DNA of 64,000 nucleotides from Clostridiales bacterium (GTDB taxonomy: Bacteria > Bacillota > Clostridia > Saccharofermentanales > Saccharofermentanaceae). Positions 54,653 through 63,544 of this stretch are shown piece after piece. Under the pieces are notes generated by a model that saw nothing but the letters and a program-made list of their open reading frames with translations, ran no database searches and was not told the origin of the DNA. The stretch is taken from assembly GCA_017545245.1 (NCBI GenBank), contig JAFWPB010000016.1, positions 186,001 to 250,000 on the forward strand, in the 5' to 3' direction. A program made the position numbers and the translations under genes. The stretch's first letter is position 1, and every line of letters begins with the position of its first letter.

Positions 54653-56900
54653 GTGCTTCGGTCATATCGATCTTACGGACATGCTTAACATGGATCGCAT
54701 TTGTAATCAGACAGGTTGCCGTACCAAGCACAACAATGATTGCAAGAACCAGTGGTGTCACCCGGAAGTAGAAGTATCCGCTCATCGAATTAAGCATACC
54801 CGGCCAGAGCTTGCCGATCAGAAAATACTGAAGAGGCAGGAACACGATCACAGATAGAATAATGATCCATTGTGTCTGAGACAGGTAAAGCTTATTCACT
54901 TCTTTATTCCGGTACCCAAAAACTTTCAAAAGCGAAATATTCAGTGCATTCTTTTCAATAACCATTTTGGTGAGCATGAACATAACGATAACATAGCAGA
55001 TGATTCCTACCGCAGTCAGCATCACGATGAGTGATGCCATAAGCGTCTTCATCTGTTTCGCGCTGTCCGCCACCTTCTCTTTCGTGACAACAGTTGATAT
55101 GAAACGTTCATCGATCCCCTGGATCTCACTGTCAGAAAAAACAGTATTATAATATCCTTCGCCTTTTTCAAGATACGCATTCAGCGTATCCTGTGAAGTA
55201 AAAGCATATACTCCCAGTTCGAAGTCAACGATTTTCACAACTTTAGCGTTCCATGTATGAAGTGTCAGTTTATTGCTGATTTCGATAGTATCTCCGGTAT
55301 GTATACCGATTTTGGCTGCCATAATATCGGAAATGATGATCTCATCTTTCGAAAGCGAGGCGACATCTATACTTTGCAAATACTTTGAATCACTGCTGAT
55401 ACCAAGGACATTCACCGGAAGCATTCTGCCATTATACTCTGTCTCATAGGTGCTGATCGTATCTTTTTCCACATCGGACGGAAGGACAGACGGATCCGGA
55501 AGCGGTGATTTCAAAACATATTGATACTCCGCCACTGCGGAACCTGGAAGGGTATCGATGTATTTATCAAAGGAGGATCGCATGCCCAAGCCAAACATGC
55601 AAAGAAGTCCAGCGAGGAAAACACCAATGATCAGGGAAATATACTGTCCTTTGCTTCTTACGACTGTACGGACACGGAAACGGTTGAGGAAACCGAGTTT
55701 TTTCATCTCATGAGCATTCTTCACCCGCTTCTCTTTTTTCGTATCTTTTCGGATCAGGCGAAGCGGAGTAAGGTTGATTTTTTTCCCGAAAACGATCAGG
55801 TTAATAAGGATCACAGAAAGGATCGGGAACCCAATCATGAGGGCCATTCTGACCGGATCGATCGTATAGAGCATTTTCGGAACCACATAATAGGCATATA
55901 CACTTTCCAGCGGGATCTTATAGACGAATGTTAAGGCAAGAAGAAGACCTATACCGGTAGAGATAAGGGTAACCAGAACCGGAATCGTCAGATAATGACG
56001 CAGGATCGATTTTTTCTTATATCCTGTGGCAATCAGAACTCCGACAAAAGAACACTCGTCTTCGAATGTATGGACCGATACAAGTGCGAAAAGGAAGGCA
56101 ACGATCACCATTGAAAGGAGCATAAAATAGGTCGACATATTAATATTCAGTTCCAATTTGGAGATCAGATTATTCACTCTGTTGTTATCTCCGATTGCAC
56201 AGAAGTCAGTCAGAATACCCTTATCCCCCAGTTTTTTGATGATTTCCCGGTTCTCCTGGTTGACTTCTTCTCTGGACAGTTCATTTTTGAACTTATATGC
56301 ATACTGGTAGATCATGTTCTCTTCATCCAGTTTGGAGAAAAAACCGTCACTGACGATTGCGACACCGAAGACTTCACGGTCCGCCAGAAGATCTCCCAGT
56401 TCCCTGAAGCTGACGATATATTCAGGAAGTCCGATAATACCCGAAACTTCCATTTCCTCTGTTCCGACCTGAAAGTGGTCACCGAGTTTCAGATCATGCG
56501 TTTCTGCATAGAGACGATCCAGTGCAATCTCCTTATCACTGTCCGGAAAGCTTCCTTCCAACAGGAACGGAACATCAATGGAATTCCGCATCCGAAACAC
56601 ACGGATATCCGACTCTTCCACAGAAGGAAGATCAACATACGGCTGATATTCGAGTTCGAGAGTATCCCCTAACAGACCAGAAACCTCAGATTGATCCATC
56701 GGTACAGCAAGTGAGAAGAAACCGTCTTCCAGACCATTCTTATCTTTCATATCATGAAAAGCCGCCCGGATCCCCTGATTTCCGACCACATAGGCAGCAC
56801 AAAGGCAGATCACAAGTATAATGAACAGTGCGATTCCCCCATAGATTCCGATGTTTCTTTTAAAGAAACGGGGAAGTCTTTTCTTAAGAACATTTCTCAT
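54636..56900 (-). CDS. FtsX/MacB-type ABC permease (system 2)
   Basis: 754 aa with the same architecture as system 1: N-terminal helix (about 20-40), extracytoplasmic domain (about 45-250), three helices (about 255-370), a second extracytoplasmic domain (about 440-620) and three terminal helices. It starts 21 bp after its ATPase gene. Its 3' end overlaps the convergent hydrolase gene by 17 bp. Low similarity to system 1 suggests an old duplication. Confidence 0.88.
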   Translation of the reverse strand: MRNVLKKRLPRFFKRNIGIYGGIALFIILVICLCAAYVVGNQGIRAAFHDMKDKNGLEDGFFSLAVPMDQSEVSGLLGDTLELEYQPYVDLPSVEESDIRVFRMRNSIDVPFLLEGSFPDSDKEIALDRLYAETHDLKLGDHFQVGTEEMEVSGIIGLPEYIVSFRELGDLLADREVFGVAIVSDGFFSKLDEENMIYQYAYKFKNELSREEVNQENREIIKKLGDKGILTDFCAIGDNNRVNNLISKLELNINMSTYFMLLSMVIVAFLFALVSVHTFEDECSFVGVLIATGYKKKSILRHYLTIPVLVTLISTGIGLLLALTFVYKIPLESVYAYYVVPKMLYTIDPVRMALMIGFPILSVILINLIVFGKKINLTPLRLIRKDTKKEKRVKNAHEMKKLGFLNRFRVRTVVRSKGQYISLIIGVFLAGLLCMFGLGMRSSFDKYIDTLPGSAVAEYQYVLKSPLPDPSVLPSDVEKDTISTYETEYNGRMLPVNVLGISSDSKYLQSIDVASLSKDEIIISDIMAAKIGIHTGDTIEISNKLTLHTWNAKVVKIVDFELGVYAFTSQDTLNAYLEKGEGYYNTVFSDSEIQGIDERFISTVVTKEKVADSAKQMKTLMASLIVMLTAVGIICYVIVMFMLTKMVIEKNALNISLLKVFGYRNKEVNKLYLSQTQWIIILSVIVFLPLQYFLIGKLWPGMLNSMSGYFYFRVTPLVLAIIVVLGTATCLITNAIHVKHVRKIDMTEALKNRE

Positions 56901-56921
56901 AATGACACCTCTTCCCCCCTC

Positions 56922-57620
56922 TTACCAGACCAGATCCTTAGCACAGATCTTTGCATTATTCACTTCATCCTTCGTAATACGGCCGTCTTTTAAGTGGATG
57001 ATCCGGTCAGACATCCGGCTGATCGCTTCGTTATGTGTTACGATCAGAATCGTCGTATTATATTCGTGATTAACTCTCTCAAGGAGCTCCAAGATCTCCT
57101 TGGATGTATCATAGTCCAGAGCTCCGGTCGGCTCATCACAAAGAAGCAGTGTCGGAGCCTTAACCAGTGCTCTTCCAATTGATGTTCTCTGTTGCTGACC
57201 TCCGGAAAGCTGTCTCGGATACTTATTCTGATGCTCTTTCAAGCCCAGATCCTTCAGTAGTTTCTGGATGTCCAGAGATTTCTTTCCCAGGAAACCGCAA
57301 ACTTCGATATTCTCTTTGACTGTCAGATCCGGGATCAGGTTATAAAACTGGAACACAAAGCCCAAGTGATCTCTTCGGTACTCCAGAAGACCATCCTTAT
57401 CATCCAGTTCGATTTTCTTGCCATTGATACGGATCTCTCCGGATGTGAGTGTATCGATACCGCCAATCAGATTAAGAAGTGTTGACTTACCTGCACCGGA
57501 TGGTCCGAGGACCGTGCAGACCTCCCCTTTTTCAAGCTGAAAGTTCAGGCCCTTCAATACATGGACAACATTCTCACCAATCCCATAGTCCTTCTTTAAA
57601 TCCTTTACTTCTACAAACAT
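56922..57620 (-). CDS. ABC ATPase for FtsX system 2 (LolD/MacB type)
   Basis: 232 aa: Walker A GPSGAGKST, signature QLSGGQQQRTSIGRA, Walker B LLLCDEPTGALD, H-loop VTHNEAI. Same length as and clearly homologous to the system 1 ATPase. It lies downstream of ABC pair 3 behind a hairpin, so it may be read by partial read-through. Confidence 0.93.
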   Translation of the reverse strand: MFVEVKDLKKDYGIGENVVHVLKGLNFQLEKGEVCTVLGPSGAGKSTLLNLIGGIDTLTSGEIRINGKKIELDDKDGLLEYRRDHLGFVFQFYNLIPDLTVKENIEVCGFLGKKSLDIQKLLKDLGLKEHQNKYPRQLSGGQQQRTSIGRALVKAPTLLLCDEPTGALDYDTSKEILELLERVNHEYNTTILIVTHNEAISRMSDRIIHLKDGRITKDEVNNAKICAKDLVW

Positions 57621-57651
57621 TTTCCGTACATCCTTTCTGTGTTTTTTCGCG

Positions 57652-57700
57652 CACTATACCCGGGGAAGGTTTTTTTCTCGTTGCCTTTCCCTGTATAGTG
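57652..57700 (-). terminator. Hairpin between ABC pair 3 and FtsX system 2
   Basis: Imperfect 17-bp stem (CACTATAC...GAAGG / CCTTTCCCTGTATAGTG) around a T-rich loop, 20 bp after the stop of ABC pair 3. The minus-strand 3' flank is GCGCGAAAAAA, without a U tract, so it may terminate weakly. Confidence 0.5.
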
Positions 57701-57719
57701 TTTCTTTATCTGTTTTTTC

Positions 57720-59459
57720 TTATTCGGCGATCTTCCAGGAAGCAGCCTCTTGCCTGTCGTTTATAAACTGCTTATAGATGCCCTCTTCTTTCGCAAGTTT
57801 CTCATGACTTCCATGCTGGGCGATCCGCCCGTCATCGATCACGAAGATCTGATCAGCGTGGCGCACAGTCTTTAGGCGGTGCGCAATCATGATGATCGTC
57901 TTCTCCCTTGTCAGTTCCTCGATGGCCGATGTGAGCTCTGCTTCATTTTCCGGATCCACATTCGCCGTTGCTTCATCGAGAATGATGATCGGTGAATCTT
58001 TCAGGATCGCTCTTGCAATGGAGATACGCTGCTTCTCACCTCCGGAAAGACTGGCTCCACCTTCTCCGATCACAGTATCGTATCCATCCGGCAGAGTTCT
58101 TATGAAATCATCGCAGCGGGCTTTTTTCGCAGCAGCAATCACTTCATCCATACTTGCATCGGGTTTGCCAAAACGGATGTTATTGGCGATCGTATCTTCG
58201 AAAAGATATACTCTCTGAAATACGAAACTGAAGTTTCTCATCAGCGAATCGAAACTATAGTCTTTCACGTTTCTTCCACCTAATTTGACTGCGCCTTCAT
58301 CCACATCCCAGAAACGGGCAAGAAGATTGCACAGTGTCGTCTTTCCGCCTCCGGAAGGGCCGACGAATGCGGTAGTCGTCTTCTCCGGGATCGTAAGAGA
58401 AACATCGTTGATGATCTTCTTTTTGTCATATGAAAAACCGATATGCTCGACTGTGATCGAATGATCCTTCGGAGTGATCTCCTCCCCATCAATATCCATC
58501 GGCGGCATGTCCATGATCTCTTTTGCCTTGGTAACGGCAATGTTGATATTCCGCATCAGTGCAGAGAATATACCCATGATCTCAAGGCTTTCATATACCA
58601 TAAAGGAAGAGATCATCATCATGATGCAGTAAAGAAGGGACATACTTCCATCAAAATAGAACTTCAACGATGCTATACACATCAAAACACCGGTGAGTTT
58701 AGTTGTTAACCCCTGAAGGAAGACATGAGGCATGACACAGAACTCCAGTTTAGTATCCGTCTTCACCTTGCCTGCTATGGCTTTTTCCAGTTTCTTTGCT
58801 GTCCTATCCGTGAGATTATAGCTTTTTACCTCTGCAATCCCCTGAACATATTCGATCACCGCGGTAACGATTGCTTCATCCGCTTCATGCTTCATCGGCG
58901 CTACGGTCTTCGTACTTCTCTGCATAAACGTATTCCAAAGAATAAATACCACGATACCGGCAAGAAGGATCAGGCCGATCCTCCAGTCGAAGGCAAATAC
59001 AAAAGCAGCGATCACAGCAGTGGTAAGAATTCCCTGCGAGACGACCATTACGATACGTGTTGCAATATCCGAGAGGCTTTCCATGACATTGGTCGTTACA
59101 TTCGTGATGGAACCAAGACTGTTATGATTGAAGAATCCCATCGGCAGATAGCGGAGATGTTCGGCAATCTCTATGCGTTTATGAGCACAGGAATGGTAGC
59201 CGGCCTCTGTCTGAAGCATCGTGATTTTCAGTCCGATCAGGATCTGACCGATCACGGATACCAGCATGATGCCTAAGGAAAGAAGGATCCTTCGGTTCGT
59301 CATGTCACCTTCAATCACCCCTTGTGCGAAAACGGCAACAGCAGAAATCCGAAGGGCCGCAAACACGGCTTTCACCACACTGAGAACAATGGCCAGATAA
59401 AGTTTCTTTCTATCTTCTTCATTACAAAAATCGAAGAATTTTCTAAGTGTCGAAAACAT
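57720..59459 (-). CDS. ABC exporter-fold ATPase/permease (pair 3, second subunit)
   Basis: 579 aa. Six membrane helices (about 18-300) precede a nucleotide-binding domain with VGPSGGGKTT, LSGGEKQRISIARA and IIILDEATANVDPE. GGAGGTGG sets the start at 59459, just after the partner's stop. Closest in this window to the proteins at 36662 and 41218. Confidence 0.88.
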   Translation of the reverse strand: MFSTLRKFFDFCNEEDRKKLYLAIVLSVVKAVFAALRISAVAVFAQGVIEGDMTNRRILLSLGIMLVSVIGQILIGLKITMLQTEAGYHSCAHKRIEIAEHLRYLPMGFFNHNSLGSITNVTTNVMESLSDIATRIVMVVSQGILTTAVIAAFVFAFDWRIGLILLAGIVVFILWNTFMQRSTKTVAPMKHEADEAIVTAVIEYVQGIAEVKSYNLTDRTAKKLEKAIAGKVKTDTKLEFCVMPHVFLQGLTTKLTGVLMCIASLKFYFDGSMSLLYCIMMMISSFMVYESLEIMGIFSALMRNINIAVTKAKEIMDMPPMDIDGEEITPKDHSITVEHIGFSYDKKKIINDVSLTIPEKTTTAFVGPSGGGKTTLCNLLARFWDVDEGAVKLGGRNVKDYSFDSLMRNFSFVFQRVYLFEDTIANNIRFGKPDASMDEVIAAAKKARCDDFIRTLPDGYDTVIGEGGASLSGGEKQRISIARAILKDSPIIILDEATANVDPENEAELTSAIEELTREKTIIMIAHRLKTVRHADQIFVIDDGRIAQHGSHEKLAKEEGIYKQFINDRQEAASWKIAE

Positions 59460-59460
59460 C

Positions 59461-61218
59461 TCATTCCACCTCCTTTGAAAGAATATGGGCATCCCACATC
59501 TTACGGTACAGTCCGCTTTCACTGAGAAGTTTTTCCTGTTTACCGCATGCTTCGATGCTGCCCTGGTTCACAAGGATGATATTGTCTGCCGAAGCGATCG
59601 TAGAAAGGCGGTGCGCGATAACGATCAGCGTTTTCCCCCGGACCAGTTTCGCTACGCTCTTTTGTACCAGTGCTTCATTCTCCGGGTCTGTATAGGCCGT
59701 TGCTTCGTCAAGTATCACGACTGGAGCATCTTTCAGCATCGCACGCGCGATGGAGATCCTCTGGCGCTCTCCGCCGGAAAGGTGAGATCCGGCGCCGCCG
59801 CATATCGTCTGATAGCCGTCTTCCAGGCGCATAATGAAATCATGGCATCCGCATCTTTTCGCAGCATCAATTACCTGCTCATCTGTCGCTCCGGGATGAC
59901 CCATACGGATATTTTCCATGACTGTTTCATCAAAAAGATAGTTATCCTGTGAAACATACGCAATGTTCTGATTGTATACATCCAGCGGGATCTTACGGAT
60001 ATCTACTCCACCGAGAAGGATCGCGCCTTCATTTACATCCCAGAAAGAAGCGATGAGCTTGGCGATCGTCGACTTTCCCGATCCCGAAGGGCCGACCAGT
60101 GCATTGACTGTGCCTTCTTTGATCTGAAGGTTTACACCGTGAAGCACTTCTTCTTTTTCATAGGCAAAATGGACATTTTTCAGTTCGATATCATAACCTT
60201 CGGGAAGTTCGGATACTTTATCCGGACGTTCCAGTTCCGGTTTGACGATAATGGATGTCGCCTCGCCGATAATTACCTGACATTTCTTCAGATCATCCAG
60301 ATAATTGGCAATGACCAGAAATGGTGATACCAGACCAAGGGCAAGAATGATCAGCATAAAAGCATCACTTCCGCTGACCCATCCGCGGCTATAGAACCAT
60401 CCCGCAAAAGGAACCAGAGAAAGAAGCTGCGCAGGAAGCATCGTCAGCGCCACATTCTGATACACGTTGCAGCTTCTCATCCACTCTATAAAACAGTCCG
60501 CGCCTTCCTTCGCCGCCGTGACAAACTTGGCGTAAGAGGTCTTTGCTTTACCGAAAGCCTTGATTACTTCGATACCGTTTATATACTCGACGGCAGTATC
60601 ATTCAGCGCTTTTGTCTTATCAATGGTATTCTGGAAACGCTCTCCGGCACCGATAAATTCAAAACTGAAGAAAAGAGCACCAATCGGAAGTGAAAGGAGA
60701 GAAAGAAGCGCGAGTTTCCAGTTGATCGTCAGCATATATACGAAGACGACGATCGGGATAAGGAGATTCGAGGTCACTTCCGGAAGAATATGTGCCATAG
60801 TTGTCTCCACTGAATCGACACGCTCGATAATGATGTTCTTATATGTTCCTGACGATTCAGAAAGAACGTCTCCGAGCGGCATCTTCGCCATATGCTTCGT
60901 GATCCTTCTTCGGATATTCCCGAGTACTTCAAAAGTCGCTCTATGAGAGAGCGCTGTTGAGATCGTATGCATCAGTCGGTTCAGTACCCAGCAGATCGCG
61001 ACAAAGAGCAACTGACGATAGCAGAATGTGCTATCCGCATTTCCGGAAAGGAGTTCTTTGACGATCCTACCGATAAAAACATATGGCAAAAAGCCAAAAG
61101 CAACGCTGAGTATAGCAAGTACTATACTTGCGACATAATAACTTTTCTTTGTCCCGGCAAATTCCACGACCCAGCTTACCGTTGACCTTGGTTTTACCTT
61201 TGATGTGTTTTTTTCCAT
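59461..61218 (-). CDS. ABC exporter-fold ATPase/permease (pair 3, first subunit)
   Basis: 585 aa. Six membrane helices precede a nucleotide-binding domain with VGPSGSGKST, LSGGERQRISIARA and VVILDEATAYTDPE. ATG 61218 follows AAGGAGGGG; the GTG one codon upstream is too close to it. The upstream region holds an island palindrome and then the TetR 2 terminator, repeating the TetR-ABC-ABC arrangement near 44 kb. Confidence 0.88.
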   Translation of the reverse strand: MEKNTSKVKPRSTVSWVVEFAGTKKSYYVASIVLAILSVAFGFLPYVFIGRIVKELLSGNADSTFCYRQLLFVAICWVLNRLMHTISTALSHRATFEVLGNIRRRITKHMAKMPLGDVLSESSGTYKNIIIERVDSVETTMAHILPEVTSNLLIPIVVFVYMLTINWKLALLSLLSLPIGALFFSFEFIGAGERFQNTIDKTKALNDTAVEYINGIEVIKAFGKAKTSYAKFVTAAKEGADCFIEWMRSCNVYQNVALTMLPAQLLSLVPFAGWFYSRGWVSGSDAFMLIILALGLVSPFLVIANYLDDLKKCQVIIGEATSIIVKPELERPDKVSELPEGYDIELKNVHFAYEKEEVLHGVNLQIKEGTVNALVGPSGSGKSTIAKLIASFWDVNEGAILLGGVDIRKIPLDVYNQNIAYVSQDNYLFDETVMENIRMGHPGATDEQVIDAAKRCGCHDFIMRLEDGYQTICGGAGSHLSGGERQRISIARAMLKDAPVVILDEATAYTDPENEALVQKSVAKLVRGKTLIVIAHRLSTIASADNIILVNQGSIEACGKQEKLLSESGLYRKMWDAHILSKEVE

Positions 61219-61291
61219 CACTCACCCCTCCTTATTTATTTCTCAACCGGCAGATGGAATACCGTAGAGAAAATCTGGTGAACATTATGTG

Positions 61292-61307
61292 GTTAGCGTA
61301 CGCTAAC
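61292..61307. promoter_or_regulatory. Island palindrome (ABC pair 3)
   Basis: GTTAGCGTACGCTAAC, a perfect 16-bp palindrome including its centre. A minus-strand TATAGC ends 1 bp before it and may be the -10. Confidence 0.85.
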
Positions 61308-61315
61308 TGCTATAC

Positions 61316-61347
61316 AAAAAGAAAAGCGACTAGGCCGCTTCTTTTTT
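61316..61347 (-). terminator. Intrinsic terminator of the second TetR gene
   Basis: GAAGCG...CGCTTTTC hairpin with a 7-nt loop on the minus strand, followed by TTTTTG, directly after the TetR stop. Confidence 0.75.
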
Positions 61348-61962
61348 TCAGAAACCAAGCACCGCCCGCCATCCGGGGATGAAGAATTTCTCAAGAGTCT
61401 TCGCATAGTGCATCGCCTGCTCTTTGGTGAAATCATGTTCTACCGCCGCTACCACAGCATCGATATTCATGGTCACCAAAAGATGCAATTCCTCGTCTGA
61501 GACCTCATTGACAGAGAATCCGTTTTTCTTCGCATTCGCAATGTACTCATGTGTATTCTTTTCTTCCTTGAGTGCTATATCATGAACAAAATTGGCATAC
61601 CTTGTCCCCTGGGAGGAACAGATGACCAGTTTAAATGCATCAAGGTGTGAATAGATATAATCCAGCATGATCGATGTTGAAGATGTATCTTCCCACGCGC
61701 GCTTTGTTTCCGGAAGATTCAAAGTCTCATTTTCTTTCTTTGCCAGATCGTCATAGAGATGCATCATGCCATCAATGGCCGGATCCACCAGTGCCGAGAA
61801 CATCTCTTCTTTACTCTCAAAATGTTTGTAAAGACCGGATGCACTCATACCTGCAGCAGATGCGATCCTGCGCATGGAAGCATCAATAAAACCATACTTA
61901 CGGAATTCATCATATGCTGCTTTCATGATCTGATCATGATGGGTTTTCTTATCGCGAACCAT
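61348..61962 (-). CDS. TetR-family regulator (paralogue 2)
   Basis: 204 aa with an N-terminal helix-turn-helix (ASMRRIASAAGMSASGLYKHF) and a C-terminal domain paralogous to TetR 1. GGAAGAG precedes ATG 61962; the frame is open to 62004. Its promoter holds two copies of a longer dyad that embeds TTAGCGAAC/TTCGCTAA, related to but distinct from the island palindrome. Probably autoregulated and a repressor of the divergent xylA and/or downstream ABC pair 3. Confidence 0.88.
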   Translation of the reverse strand: MVRDKKTHHDQIMKAAYDEFRKYGFIDASMRRIASAAGMSASGLYKHFESKEEMFSALVDPAIDGMMHLYDDLAKKENETLNLPETKRAWEDTSSTSIMLDYIYSHLDAFKLVICSSQGTRYANFVHDIALKEEKNTHEYIANAKKNGFSVNEVSDEELHLLVTMNIDAVVAAVEHDFTKEQAMHYAKTLEKFFIPGWRAVLGF

Positions 61963-61993
61963 AACTCTTCCTTTCAAGAAGGTCAAAACAAAT

Positions 61994-62041
61994 TTAGCGA
62001 ACACTGTTTGCTAACATTAGTTAGAGTACACCGTTCGCTAA
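61994..62041. promoter_or_regulatory. Paired TetR-type operators between TetR 2 and xylA
   Basis: Two 21-bp dyads, 61994-62014 (TTAGCGAAC...GTTTGCTAA) and 62021-62041 (TTAGAGTAC...GTTCGCTAA), 27 bp apart. They cover the TetR promoter: minus strand -35 TTGACA (62051-62046), 17-bp spacer, -10 TACTCT (62028-62023). A short CTAAC-ATTA-GTTAG dyad sits between them. Confidence 0.7.
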
Positions 62042-62078
62042 TTATTGTCAACATGTTTTTTCTTCTTTCAGGAAAACA

Positions 62079-62127
62079 TTGACGGAATTGGATGAACCCG
62101 ATAAGATTGTAGTTAGCATACACTAAC
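62079..62127 (+). promoter_or_regulatory. xylA promoter with island palindrome
   Basis: -35 TTGACG (62079-62084), 17-bp spacer, -10 TAAGAT (62102-62107), then GTTAGCATACACTAAC (62112-62127) four bases downstream. It has the same layout as the candidate small-RNA promoter behind xylA. Confidence 0.75.
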
Positions 62128-62167
62128 TTATTGTGTAAATTCACTATTATTAAATGGAGGTATCACT

Positions 62168-63493
62168 ATGAGTGAAATCTTTAAAGGTATCCCTCAAATC
62201 AAGTATGAGGGACCAGAAAGCAAGAACCCGATGGCATTTAAGTACTATGATCCGGACAGAGTCGTTCTGGGTAAGAAAATGAGCGAGCAGCTTCCGTTTG
62301 CCATGGCATGGTGGCATAACCTTTGTGCCAATGGAGTGGATATGTTCGGACGCGGTACAGCAGACAAGCGCTTTGGTGCTGAAGCTGAAGGAACGATGGA
62401 ACACGCCAAGGCAAAGGTAGATGCCGGTATCGAGTTTATGAAGAAACTCGGCATCAAATACTTCTGTTTCCACGATGTCGATCTCGTTCCGGAAGCAGAT
62501 GACATTAACGAAACCAATAAAAGACTGGATGAGATCACGGATTATATTCTTGAAAAAACTGCCGGTACCGACATCAAATGTCTCTGGGGTACAGCCAATA
62601 TGTTCAGTAATCCCCGTTTCATGAATGGCGCCGGTAGTACAAATGATCTGGATGTTTATTGCTTTGCCGCAGCACAGGTCAAGAAAGCCATCGAACTTAC
62701 TGTAAAGCTCGGCGGACGAGGATACGTTTTCTGGGGTGGACGCGAAGGCTACGAGACCCTTCTGAATACCAAGGTCAAATTCGAGCAGGAGAACATCGCT
62801 AACCTGATGAAAATGGCCAGAGATTATGGAAGGAAAATCGGATTTACCGGGACTTTCCTGATCGAACCGAAGCCGAAAGAGCCGATGAAGCACCAGTATG
62901 ACTTCGATGCGGCAACAGCGATCGGATTCCTGAAAGAATATGGTCTGGACAAGGACTTCATGATGAATATCGAAGCGAATCACGCAACTCTGGCAGGTCA
63001 TACATTCCAGCATGAATTACGTATCAGCCGCATCAACAACATGCTCGGTTCCATCGATGCGAACCAGGGCGATATCATGCTGGGCTGGGATACGGACTGC
63101 TTCCCGAGCAACGTATATGACACGACACTTGCTATGTATGAGATCCTGAAGAATGGCGGTCTTCCGGTCGGCATCAACTTCGACTCGAAGAACAGACGGC
63201 CGAGCAACACCTACGAGGATATGTTCTATGCGTTTATCCTGGGTATGGATTCCTTTGCCTATGGTCTTCTGAAAGCAGCCGAGATGATCGAGGACGGACG
63301 TCTCGAGAAGAATATCGAAGAACGCTACGCTTCCTTCTCTTCCGAACTCGGACAGAAAGTAAGAGCCGGGGAATCCACACTTGAAGAACTGGCGGCAAGA
63401 GCTTCTGAACTGAAAGCTCCGAAGAATCCTGCATCCGGTAAACAGGAATACCTCGAGGGTGTTCTCAATAATATTATTCTTTCGAATAACTGA
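62168..63493 (+). CDS. xylA: Xylose isomerase
   Basis: Converts D-xylose to D-xylulose in the cytoplasm, 441 aa, full length for the class II enzymes of Firmicutes. Landmarks are FCFHDVDLVPE (catalytic His), metal-binding LIEPKPKEP, NIEANHATLAGHTF, DANQGD and INFDSKNRRPS. The enzyme uses Mn, Co or Mg. GGAGG precedes the ATG. No xylulokinase, xylose transporter or xylose-type regulator is nearby. Instead it sits between TetR 2 and the candidate small RNA, with the island palindrome at its promoter, which ties a sugar isomerase to the transport regulon. Confidence 0.96.
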   Translation: MSEIFKGIPQIKYEGPESKNPMAFKYYDPDRVVLGKKMSEQLPFAMAWWHNLCANGVDMFGRGTADKRFGAEAEGTMEHAKAKVDAGIEFMKKLGIKYFCFHDVDLVPEADDINETNKRLDEITDYILEKTAGTDIKCLWGTANMFSNPRFMNGAGSTNDLDVYCFAAAQVKKAIELTVKLGGRGYVFWGGREGYETLLNTKVKFEQENIANLMKMARDYGRKIGFTGTFLIEPKPKEPMKHQYDFDAATAIGFLKEYGLDKDFMMNIEANHATLAGHTFQHELRISRINNMLGSIDANQGDIMLGWDTDCFPSNVYDTTLAMYEILKNGGLPVGINFDSKNRRPSNTYEDMFYAFILGMDSFAYGLLKAAEMIEDGRLEKNIEERYASFSSELGQKVRAGESTLEELAARASELKAPKNPASGKQEYLEGVLNNIILSNN

Positions 63494-63544
63494 TTGACAA
63501 AAGTACACCACGATGGTATAAATAGATAGTTAGCATACGCTAAC
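63494..63544 (+). promoter_or_regulatory. Strong promoter plus island palindrome after xylA
   Basis: -35 TTGACA (63494-63499, immediately after the xylA stop), 17-bp spacer, -10 TATAAA (63517-63522) and a perfect GTTAGCATACGCTAAC (63529-63544). It is the best promoter match in the window, yet no gene follows on this strand. Confidence 0.75.
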
